DNA of 64,000 nucleotides, taken from contig CM038913.1 in NCBI GenBank assembly GCA_021904315.1, positions 6,943,958 to 7,007,957 on the forward strand. The letters are read 5' to 3'. Every line of letters starts with the position of its first letter. The stretch's first letter is position 1. This stretch comes from Sphagnum magellanicum. Taxonomy: Eukaryota > Streptophyta > Sphagnopsida > Sphagnales > Sphagnaceae. Shown in pieces: positions 51,607 through 62,789 of this stretch. Both the position numbers and the translations under genes were made by a program. The notes below the pieces were generated by a model. The model ran no database searches and was not told where the DNA came from. It saw only the letters and a program-made list of their open reading frames with translations.

Positions 51607-52471
51607 TGTAGCCAAAAAGAAGAGGGTCCTATGAAAACAGACAGCGCATACACTATCTAATGTGAACCCTGGCATCCATGTTTCACAGATCGATCTCACA
51701 CCTACTGACAGCTCAACATCTCCAAGACTGAAACTGGCTTCCTGCTCTCCCTGATTCCTTAACAATTCAAAGATTAACAGACACAACGACGCAGCAATTC
51801 AACAACACACACTTCCGGTCATGCATCTCTACACTGATGCAATTCCAAAAAAAAGTTCTTCATTCTTATTCACAGAATATGTACATCCTCGAAAGCTCAA
51901 GCAATTCTTGCCATTAGAAGTTCACACAAAGAAAGAAGAGGGTCCGATGGTGCCTCAATATATTATTTTTATTCTCCTAAATTCCTCTCGTCTACTTCTG
52001 CAACAAGAGCTCAACTATACATCAGACGCAACGAAAAATTTCAAGCATAGCTAAGCTCTTCTCTACAGAACTCCCAGCTCCTCTCTCCTGCCTCACAACT
52101 ATCTGCTACCCATCTCCCAAAAATTGTCCTCTCCAAAAAAACAGCCTTCCTGATCCCTTTTTCCTCAGCCTTCCATTGGCTTCTTCCAGAAGCTTCTCAA
52201 ATTCTCCAGTGCCGCCTCCCTCACGCACCAAACCGCCATTCCCCATAATTGCATTGCCGACCTCAGTCATAATTTGGAGCCGCCATTCAAGCTCCATACC
52301 CATTTAGTGCAGCCGTCATGCAAATTATTTAGTACAACTCCTCTCCCCAATCCAGCAAAGCTTCCCATGTAAAAGCAACCGTCATAGAAACCAACGGCTT
52401 AATTAACAAACGACCTAACTTCCCTGATCAGTGACGTCCATGAGTCTGATGTAACCTAATTTCGGGTTACA
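51607..52471. mobile_element. Probable solo LTR of an LTR retrotransposon
   Basis: An 865-bp segment present only in the right arm, starting TGTAGCC and ending GGGTTACA (TG...CA), flanked by ATAT on both sides. The left arm at about 20,590-20,600 shows the uninterrupted target. It is richer in G and C than its surroundings. No internal coding region is present, so it is a solo LTR left after recombination. Family not assignable; insertion is younger than the split of the two arms. Confidence 0.7.
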
Positions 52472-52479
52472 ATATGTTA

Positions 52480-53050
52480 AGGAACCCAAAGGATTTATGG
52501 GATATCTTGAGAGGGGTATTGCATGTGAATTGAGTAATTATGGGCATTAACAATACCCCTTCAATAGCCTGAACCAAAATAATTGAACCCATGGTGTTTG
52601 TAGAGTACCTTGATGAGGGTATTGTTTTCCTTCTAGGTTGTGGTATGGCTATGCAATACCCTTCCACATTTCAATACATATGGTATGGAGCCCAAGGATT
52701 TCTTATATACCTTGAAAGGGGTATTGCACATGCATTGAGTAATTATAGGCATGAACAATACCCTTTTGATAGCCTGAACCAAAATAATTCAACCCATGGT
52801 GTTTACATAATATCCCCATGAGGGTATTGCTTTCCTTCCAGGTTTTGGAATGGCTATGCAATACCCCTTTTGGTTTCAATACATCTATTATGGAACCCAA
52901 AGGATTTTTTATATACCCTAAAAAAGGTATTGCATGTATGGATTGGGTAGTAATTTTGGGCATGAACAATACCCTTCCAATAGCTTGAACCAAAATAATT
53001 CAGCCCATGGTGTTTACATAATACCCTCATGAAGGTATTCTTTTCCTTCG
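52480..53050 (-). repeat. Subterminal-type array (right unit, outer end)
   Basis: Inverse counterpart of 20,010-20,600: about three units of 190 bp with ATGAGGGTATTGC, CCATGGTGTTTAC and GGGCATGAACAATACCC words. Open frames here are by-products of the repeat. Confidence 0.85.
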
Positions 53051-53676
53051 AGGTTTGAACTTTTCATTTTTGGGAGTCAAGAAAGGTTTTTTTATTTGAG
53101 TGCAATACTAGAATATTTTTTTTGACAATTTCATCAAACATACATATAGGAATATGTGAGAATGTATTTTTAACCATTAACACGAGGTGGTGCAAAAAGA
53201 AAAAAAAATGCCTTAATTTTTTTTTAAATGGGTGAAATGTGTTACGAAAATTTCACAAAAATGTCCAAGTTTGAAACAAACCCACTATAAAATGGGGAAC
53301 ATATCATAATGGTAAATATGTGGCTGCCTCAAAGATAAATTACTACTTTAACATCCTAAAGTCCAAAACAACACCCTAATCAAAATGGGGATAAACTTTG
53401 GACTATATGTGTCATTATTAAAGGGGGATGGGATCCCATTGCCCCTCTTGTACCACGTTGATGCAATTTTTGCATCCTAGGCATGTCGACTTGTAAATAC
53501 CAAACGATTGGCCAATGTTACTTCCATAACATCAACCACAAGCACCTCCCTAATGGTGCCTCAAACCTTAAAACAAGCAACACAATACAATAATTATTAC
53601 ATATGAAACCTAAAACTTGAAATTCAAATAAAATTGAATATGGCATTATTATAACTTACAAACCATTAATCATTTT

Positions 53677-56335
53677 TTATTCATGGTATTGCATAAGAAG
53701 GGCAATCTCATCATGCCACACCATCTTATTAGATGCAGACTTCTCGTCGCATTGCATCCAAATGTCTTTAAACCCCTTTACATATATGGTTCGAATCATT
53801 TGAATCACAATTACAAGGTCCTCATCACACTTCACCTTGGCTTGCACATTGAAAATGATGGACCCCACACCCCATGCAGTCATGCCAAGAAGTTCAAGAA
53901 TGTGGCTAGAGGCTAGTTTGACAAGTGCGAGCTTAGGAACCTTAGGCGTGTTTCGCAAAACAACCTAAAGCTTATCCCAATCTAGGTTTACATGCCTCCT
54001 AGCCTTAGCAATTGTTTTTTTCTCATTGCGATAGAATTAGGCCAAAGGGTTACTCAAAACCCATGCATTCATGGCCACATGATTTTGATGCCTTAAGCTT
54101 TCTTCTCAAGTAGATGGATGTTTGGGCTCGCTTGGCTCCATAACCACATTGTGGCATGCTCACAAATGTTGTACCAAGTTGTACTTAGTGATATAGGATG
54201 CATCACACCCATCAACATTGCAAGCGCACTTAATACCATCCCTTGCCCAATGGACACCTTCTATAAAAACTGCAAAAGGGGTAATTGCATCTGAAACCAA
54301 AAAAACAATAAACAAGAAACTTAATGTGATAATTAACATTCTAGATGAAAGTTAACCCACATATGATAAGGGTATTGCATAGATAGATAAAAAATCAAAA
54401 AGAAAAATGAGGGTATTGCACAAAAATATAAAGGATTAAAAACATGAGATGAAGATATTAAACATAAAGATAAAAGATCAACAAGAAAAGATGAGGGTAT
54501 TGCTAAAGCCTAGTATTCAAAATTGTGAAAAATGAATCTAACCCTAGAAAAAACAATATCACTTACAAAGCCTTGAGGTATTACTTAAAGATTTTGAACA
54601 AAAACAAATGCCACACCCACCCTCTCATATGGAGAAGGAAGATGGGGCACAAGTTTAACAACCACAATTAATGGGTTCAATTAATGAAGGTATTGCACCC
54701 AAAATTTTGACCAAAAATACCCCCACCATCCTTTCTACTAGAGAGATGGATGGGGCAATTAATTATAATAAGTAAAATTTAATATGTCACCTCGATCAAT
54801 ATCAACAACCTCATTTGCATTTTGTTGCTCTAGCATTGGAATAAAATCTATAGTCTTTTACTCCACTATGTTCAAAATTATTTTCACCAAATCCACTTCA
54901 ATTTTAACAACATATGCTATAGATGTTTCCACAACATCAACATTTGCTTGCACTTGTTCTTCATTGATCGTGCTTGGAGCCAATGCATTTTCAACACTCG
55001 TTTGCACTTGTCCTCCATCCCTTGCCTCCAAATCTCCTTCACTCCTCAAACCCCACATGCCATCCACATCATCAATTGTAGCTTGTTGATCAGATGCATT
55101 AGTCGTTATTTTTTTAAGTGTTTGCATCTAAAAAAAAGATCAAAAAAAAAAAAAAAACCACCACCAACACTAGCTAGTTCATTTTCTAGCTCTAGAAACA
55201 AAAAAAACCATCACCAACTACATTATTATAGTTTAAGTCATCGCATTTCTGTAGGTAGCAACAAAGAAAAACCATAAAGAGGAGCACATGCCTTCTTGCA
55301 AGTAGCAGCAAACAAACAAAAAATAGTTGAAGACTTGTAATTCTCAAAAAAAAAATGCCAACGAGCAAAAATTCATCGGCAAGTTCATTGGACAAAGGAG
55401 ACAACTCAAAAGAAACCACAGTCAATGAGACAAGTGTTAGATAGACCATCAAAATCCAAAAAAAAATGGATAATGAACTAAAGTTCATTAGCATTGCCCT
55501 TGGATAGAATAGCATATTAAAAAAAAAAAACCAACAAGCTTCAGCTTGTTGACGTCCCCTTGGACATAGGAGCACATTAAAAAAATGGCTAATGAACAAA
55601 GTTCATTGGCATCCCCTTTGGACAAAGGAGCAATCTAAAAAGAAAAGGCCACGTTCGTTGGTGTCCCCCCTGGATAGAAGAATAGACTAAAAAAAATGCC
55701 TAACGAACTTCAGCTTGTGAACATCCCTATTTGACAAAAACGCACGCTAGAAAAAAAAAGCGAACAAGCTTCTATTCGTCAACGTCCCCTTGGGTAGAAA
55801 AACACATTAAAAAAAAAGGTTGATGAGTTTTAGTTGGTTGATATCCCCCTTATATAGAAGAACACACTAAAAAAAATGGCTAATGAACTTCAGCTCATTA
55901 GCATCCCCCCTAAATAGGGGACCACATTCAAAAAAAAATGTGCGCCCCCCCCCCTTCAACAAAGGAGCACATTATAAAAAAAACCAACAAGCTTTAGCTC
56001 ATCAACGTCCTCCTTGGACAAAGGTGCAACATCAAAAAAAAAGTTCCAACAAGCTCAAGTTCATTGGCATCCCCCCAGATAGAGGAGCAAATTCAAAAAA
56101 GATGCAAACAAGCTTAAGCTTGTTAGCATCCCCCATTGATAAAGGAAAAAACTCAAAGAAAAAAAAGGGAGAAGGAAACTTACCTCCAAGTTCATGGGCT
56201 CTTCATGTTTGTAAGCTCCACCTTTTCCCACGCTTCAAACTGTCCCCCTTCAAACTTTGAAGTTGGTCCCTTCTTCATGCTCTTCAAGCTTTTGAAGCTT
56301 TGAAAGCCCTCAACCCAAATGCCCATGTTGTCCAT
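53677..56335 (-). pseudogene. Decayed three-exon C2H2 zinc-finger gene of the repeat (right copy)
   Basis: Counterpart of 16,747-19,380. Exon 1 is 56,184-56,335 (one base shorter than the left copy, which shifts its end out of frame). Exon 2 is 54,791-55,127 (337 bp, the same length as on the left, with a CAA-to-TAA type stop near its end). Exon 3 runs from 54,290 down to about 53,677. The C-terminal block (KVPKLALVKLASSHILELLG, MTAWGVGSIIFNVQAK, IWMQCDEKSASNKMVWHDEI) is open for 93 codons here, more complete than on the left. Splice sites are kept. The two copies decayed independently after sharing some older damage. Confidence 0.5.
55370..56150 (-). repeat. About 60-bp intronic minisatellite with self-complementary units (right)
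   Basis: Inverse counterpart of 16,930-17,735, again inside intron 1 of the zinc-finger gene. Units show stems such as AACAAGCTTCAGCTTGTT (about 55,532) and TAATGAACTTCAGCTCATTA (about 55,880). Copy number is similar to the left, but individual units have diverged. Confidence 0.8.
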
Positions 56336-56902
56336 GTTTTTCAAGTGTTGGCAATGGAAGGGAGTGCAAATGAGGGGTGAGCTGAATGAGGGAGGTTGAT
56401 GGGTTGGTAGGAGGAAGGGCTTTAGATAGGTTGGAGGGGGTAGGTAAGAATTCCCAAAAAACAATTGGTGTTAAGGGTGGCAAGAAAAAAATCAAAAGGA
56501 GGCCTAGGAAAAAAAAACAATGATTTGGGAAAAAAAAAGTATGAAAAGAAAATTTAGATCGAAGGAAAAAAGGCCCAGAAGAAAAATATATATTGACCAA
56601 GTAAACTGACCCATGGGGGGGACACTTTCATCCCATCCATGAAATCCCAAAATGGGATTTTTTGGATGGTGCATTGGTGGGTGTTGGGTCATTCAAGCCC
56701 AATCTATTGGCTTAATAAAGTGCCACATGCTTTGTACTTGTTAAACCCACAAAAATCACCACATGCTTTGGTTTATCTCTATCTAGTGGTAGATATAGGT
56801 CTAATCTGTCCAACATAGACCATTCATGCCACAATTGAGTTTTCCTTCCCAACCTAAGTTGGCATGCTTGATTTTGAAAAATAGACATAATTCAATACAT
56901 TA

Positions 56903-57555
56903 CAAGATATATGTGAGAAAAAAAAGACATTCAAGGATGTAGATCCAATTATCATCTTGTTCAAAACATATTTTTAGGTTTTATGTAGTAAATACTTGTT
57001 TCAGGGCTAGTTTCCATACATCACGCATGCCACCATGGACACACTTGGAGAAGTAGTAAAAACAGCCCACTACAAAAAAAACTCCAAAAGACACCTTTCA
57101 ATCTTTCTATCTACCAAAGATCTTGCCACAAAGTCGCCACAAGAGGCGTTCAGTGAAAGTTGTATCCTTTTGATGAAGGAAGGATGCATGGACATTCCAT
57201 TTGGCAAGGTTAATACCTTGCCTACTAGAGCTGAGCATAAGGTTACTAATTCAATTTAGTAGTATGAACATTGTATACTCTGGTGGAGGTTAGAGTGAAT
57301 TGACATACTTTCACCTTGAATGAAACCATGCATAAGGAAAATTGCATCGAGTTCCAATCCTATCACAAAACAAAGGTATTAGTGAGATGAAATTTTTTAT
57401 ATTGTAATGTTTCCAAAAACACAATGAGTTTTGTTATAATTGTATTCAAATTTTGAGCTTTGTTATAATTGGTTTAAGAGTCCAAAAAGCATTGCACGTA
57501 GAAGTAGACGGTAAAAGTGGGCACGCCCAAGGTTTCGAAGAAGAGTTAGGGTTAG
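56903..57555. other. 653-bp segment found only in the right arm
   Basis: The left arm joins the flanks directly at about 16,188 (AATACATTA followed by TTCAGAGATCAAG). No terminal repeat or target duplication is visible, so it may be an insertion on the right or a deletion on the left. It contains an open frame of 74 codons (57,035-57,259, +) with a polar, protein-like composition (SPQEAFSESCILLMKEGCMD) that I do not recognise. Confidence 0.6.
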
Positions 57556-58511
57556 TTCAAAGATCAAGTGGGTTTTAGTAGCTTCATGGTTCACATTGTT
57601 ACGAAACTCCTTGAACTAGTTATATTGCATGGACCATGTGATTAATAGTTTTGTGACCCAAGAAAAGAATGCTTATGTTGTGACATTGTGGGGACAACAA
57701 ATTAATGAATGGTTTTTCCTCTAGTTGGTATGCAAGTTCATATAAAAAAATGGAAAAAAAGAAGAAGCTTCAATCAATCGATCACATATGTGGTGAAGAT
57801 GTCTTCTTCCTTCATGCAAAATATTAGGTTACAATGGCTCTTGCTTGAGCAATCCCCAAATTCACTAGAAGATAATCTTGATTTCCTTCCATCCATTGAT
57901 AGTTTCATTTCATTAATTGTAGTGTCCCTTTTGATTCCAAAGTTCCCATAGCTTAACTTGGTGTAAGAGCAGCATGTAAACCCAAGTTTGAAGCCTTTTG
58001 AATTGAAATGAACATCAAGTGTACACATGTTGGCGAGACTATGTTTTTATGCCGATCACCTATTGTGAGAATCAAGTTTGCTCCTTTCAAAAGGCTGAAT
58101 TTTTGGACACAAAGGTTTCTTTCACTACAAGCAATAACCATGTTGTTTCAACTTGTTTTTGAATGTAATCCCAACTTAGTGTAGTCTTGTTGTTTGGTGA
58201 AATAATTGTGTTTCATTCTGATTATTTAACTGAATGTAACAATATTTAGGATTTGTTTCGAAGCGGTGAGAGCTATACCTTGGAATCCAAAATGTTCTTT
58301 GTTGCGATGGTGTTTGGCTAAGTGAGATCCCAAGCAATCTATAACACTAATCACGAAGACTCAACATCGATTCCAAGCTTTGCTGTAAAAACAAAAGTAC
58401 TCTTTAATCGGACAATCCATTCAAACACTAATTTACATGGCAAGAGACACATCATAACTAACACTTCAACAAACAAGAAGGCTACATTCACTTGAGTTCC
58501 ACATACATTTT

Positions 58512-60566
58512 CACTAGTAGAAATCAGCCAAAATGTAACCACTCCATTTATGACTACATGCGACTTGTAGTCGTTTACGACTGGATTTGGGAATATTTGC
58601 AACTACAAAACCAAATTTCAATTATTTTGGTCATTCTCACAACTATGATGCAACTATTAAAATTTTCATCCTATTGGTTAGATCGATTTTACATTCATTT
58701 TCATCCATTAATAGGTTAATATGTCCCATTAGTTACAGTAGTCACCAAATTAGTTGCATCCTAAAGGTATTCTACAATGACATACGGATGTATTTTAATG
58801 TATGTACTAAAATTATATATATATGCATACGTATGTATATTGTTCATATAATGAATCTCAAAATTAATATTTGAACTTTGGATTTTTAATTCAAATCTAA
58901 AAATTGATATTTCAATTATGAAAACTACTATTTTAGTTTTTAAAAATAATATTATAATTTGAAACTTGATATTTGAATTTGAAAATTGTTATTTCAATTG
59001 TTTAAAAGATTATTTGAATTTCAAATTTTTGATTTGAATATGATATTTTCAATTTAAATTCAAAAAGGCTTCTTTGATCTAAAAATTGATATTTGAATTC
59101 TAAATTCATGTTTTCGAATCCAAAAATTAGTATTTCAATTCAGAAGGTTATTAATTGATTATAAAACTGGACATTTTAATTTTGAATATTTTTATATGAA
59201 TATGGAAATTTATATTTCAATTTCTAAATATTTTCATTTAATTTTTCAATAATCATTTGATTTGAACCTGAAATTTCAATTCCAAATTATTATTTGGGAT
59301 TTTCAAAATTAATACTTCTAGTCTGAAAATTATTAATTAAGTCTAAAAATGGACATTTCAATTTGAATATTGTTATTTGAATCTGAAAATTTACATTTTG
59401 GCCAATTAATTGTAATAAAATAGTTAGCATAGGCTAGGTTTTAATTATATTATTAGATTTAAAAAACTACTACTTAATTTATATAATCATTAATTATTAA
59501 TAATTAGCTAATTATTTGAATATTAACCAATTATTAATGAATGAAATTTGTTGATAGATCATTATAGTTCATATATAATGAAAATTAAATATTATTACTG
59601 TTTATATAGCTAATAAATTAAGTAATATTTAGTAATAAATAATTAAATAATTAATGCAGTAATCATAATATATTGATGATTATTATTATAAATAATTATT
59701 TAGTTGGATAATTTATAAAGTGAATTAATTAATATCTAATTTAGTTGTTAAATAATTAATTAACTAGTTTATTAACTTATTTTTCTATTTTTTATTCATT
59801 AAATAATTAGCTAATTAGTTGTCACTTACCACTTAATTATATACTTTTCAAGATGGGGATGAAAGGTGTTCATCCCCATCTTGAAAAGTATATAAACAAG
59901 GTGTTTTGTCTTTATATTTTCATATTTAAAAATATGGACATATGGGATGAGCCAATGAAAAAGATTTAACCCAAAATAAATAAAAATATTAATGTATTTA
60001 CACTTAACTACATACTTCCCTAACTTACCTACCTACTTTTCTACCTACATACCTACCTAAGTAGGTATTTGGCCTAGGTAGGTAAATAGGTCCTATCTAG
60101 ATAGGTGTTTAGCCTATATGGGTAGGTAGGTATATAGGTAGGTAGGTACCTAGTTCAACCTACATACCTAAATATTGATTTAAATTGAATTTGGACAAAT
60201 TCAATTAATATTCCATGTGTCACATTTAAACAATCTAAACATAAAAATTAAACTTCTTGGATTATTTCAAAAGAATTTTTTAAAAAAATAATTATGAAAA
60301 GTTGGGACACGTGGCAACACATAAATTGTTCCCATTCTTCACCAAAAAAGTCGCATCCTAGTTGTAAATGACAATACATATATGACAAGTCAAAGGATGA
60401 AGGCGTATTTTGTTGACTTTTTCCTTCATCCAAAATTCGTTGTCGTTTGTGACTAGTGTCAATGCGACTTGCCCAACGCGACTATTAAGATTTTAGTTGC
60501 AAATGTCGCTTGCAATTAAAACTTAGTCGCATGGACCAATTGTAAAATGACCATTTTCTACTAGTG
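58512..60566 (+). mobile_element. Non-autonomous CACTA (EnSpm/CMC) DNA transposon, copy 3
   Basis: Ends CACTAGTAGAAA and TTTCTACTAGTG (perfect 12-bp inverted repeat), flanked by TTT on both sides (58,509-58,511; 60,567-60,569). The left arm near 15,218-15,240 has the corresponding empty site (in reverse complement ACATACATTTT followed by an AGAAAGAT stretch), which proves insertion after the arms separated. It shares termini, subterminal AGTTGCAA/AGTCGCA words, palindrome and TACCTACC block with copy 2. The interior (58,850-59,400) is a degenerate AAATTGATATTTGAATT-type repeat. No transposase. 2,055 bp. Confidence 0.92.
59837..59894. repeat. Near-perfect palindrome in CACTA copy 3
   Basis: ACTTTTCAAGATGGGGATGA pairs with TCATCCCCATCTTGAAAAGT around a loop of only a few bases. 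It corresponds to the palindrome of copy 2 (28,901-29,060) but with G:C pairs in place of A:T pairs at two stem positions. Confidence 0.9.
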
Positions 60567-62789
60567 TTTATAAAAAGAAAGATATTAACCCAAGGGTTAA
60601 GGGTTTAGGGCATAATAAAAATTTGATATAACAAAGAGGTAGTATGTGATTTAATCCCATTCTCCATTACATGTAGAGAAAAAAATAATTTGTTTTTCTT
60701 GATCATGTAAAGTTCAACAATAGCAAAGAATTGTGAAGTTACTTTTGAGCTAAAATGTTGTATAAGATTTGAAATATAAATTATTAAATGATGATGTCCA
60801 TATGTGAAGCATTTATAAAGTGGCATGGACCTTTAATGTTGACGTGTCTATTGAAATCACTGCATACAAAGTTGAAAGGAATCTATAAGTGCATAGCACA
60901 TTGTCACATGCAATTCAAGAATTGGAGCTATTGGTTGAAAAAAAACTGGTTTTCTTCTTCATGTTTAAATTTTAAACTTTAAATTTCCTACCATTAGGCT
61001 TCTTTAATATTTTTTTTTGGGTTTAAGGTTTGATGCCAGGGAGATTACTTTTGAAGAGTAATTTTATCCCACTAAACTTCCATTGGAAGTTGATTATTAT
61101 GGTTTTGCATTAGTTTATGTTGCTGCTACAACACAATAGTGGTGACAAATTCTATAACCATGGATGTTGCACAACAATGGGCTTTGTTGACCAAAAAACA
61201 AGAGTTTTGAAAACCCAAAAGTTGCATTATCGCAATTTGGGCATTCTTTGCATATATTACCATATCTTTTTCCAACGTAAGTTCAAGCTCAAATCAACTC
61301 AAAGAATTGAAGTCTATTATTTCTTATCTTTTTGCACCAATTAGAAGATTTAAGAAGGGCATGATAGCCTACAAGATGGCAAATAGGTTTATGCACTTCA
61401 AAAACATTGAAATTGCTCATTGGCAAGTGTGGAATGAGTGGATTGAATGAAAGAAAGATGGGGCTAAAGGAAAGAGGCAACCTACAAAAAATAAATTTGG
61501 CCCTACCTCTTAAGCATTAAAAAAAATAAAATGGTAGTGAAATGATGATTATTGCCAAAGGTAGTTTGAAAAAGATTTGATGATGTTCATAATTAAGGAG
61601 CTAGTGTTATTTTCTTTTATTGAAGCCCCATTTTTTAGGAGGCTAGTTCTAAGATAAAATCCTTGTCTCATTTTTCCATCCAAGTGAACCATGGTCAATG
61701 AAACCTTGCTTAGTCCATGGTAAAGAAGATCAAGGAAAAGTAATTGTTAAAACCCTTGAATCTTGTAATTATTGCATCACAAGTTTTGACTTACGAATGT
61801 TCAAAACAAGAATGAACAAATTTATTTTCATTGCCATTTTTTGAATGATAAGTGGGAGTGGTAAGTATTAACTTCTAGTTCTATGCAAAAAAAATTCAAA
61901 ACACGTATCCAAATGATGTTTATTGATTGGATTTTAGATCTACTAACAACACTTTCATTAATAATCCTAACAAGTTTTCTACATGCAGGTATATCATAGT
62001 TTATTATGAAACCTTAATTCCTTTTAGTTTCTTACATCTAACCTCTACATGTTTTCTCACACACAAACTAATGTTTTCAAAACATTCAAAATTTGCAAAG
62101 AAAAGTGATACACAACCAAATTAGGGAGGAGAGGAAATGTTGCCCCATTTCTTTTCAAAACCCCATTCGGAACAACAAAAATTCAAAAACTACCTTATGT
62201 CCAAATTTGAACCAATTGTCAAACTATCTACGTGTTTAATCTCACCATGCCTATATGTACAATCCCATTCTACTTACTTATCCAATCCTTACATTACCCA
62301 CTTGTTCCCTTAACATTACCCACTATGTGGTTTGGATTCCATCCCCGAAATCCTTGCTATTTGAAAGAAAAATAATTACTACATGGTGAAAACATGGTCA
62401 AAGGAACCAGGGGCACCAAAGTAAAAGTCCTTTTTCAAGGACTACAGATGACACATGTCATTTCTATGTTGCTTTATAACTTAAAATTTTGTATTTTGGA
62501 TACTCAATTTAACACTACATGTTAGATATAAATATTTTTTGACTAAAATTTGATTTTATATCACTTATATTATGCATTCATCTCCTCTATCATATAAATA
62601 TGAACAATTTTTTGTTGAGGTCACATTTTCAAAATCCATAATTTTTAGGGTCAAAAACACATTGGAACCAAATGTGCTCAAATTGATTATAATTAATTTT
62701 TTTATTAGTTCAAATCCTTTTTCCCTTCTAATCATCAAAGTTTAAATCCTCTCCAAATTTCAAAAGGAATGTCGATTCAATTTTTAAAG

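Larger units (their letters stand above)
45120..53090. mobile_element. Complete right copy of an about 8-kb palindromic unit of unknown family
   Basis: Begins with an array of the CAATACCC/GGGTATTG word (45,120-46,160), passes through AT-rich modules, a central less AT-rich segment (48,250-49,020) and further modules, and ends in an inverted copy of the array (51,400-53,050, interrupted by a solo LTR). End arrays in opposite orientation with a unique middle are the plan of a DNA transposon with subterminal binding repeats. I could not identify short terminal inverted repeats, a target duplication or a transposase, so the element nature is inferred. The left copy (from about 19,960) lacks its inner end. 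Confidence 0.5.
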
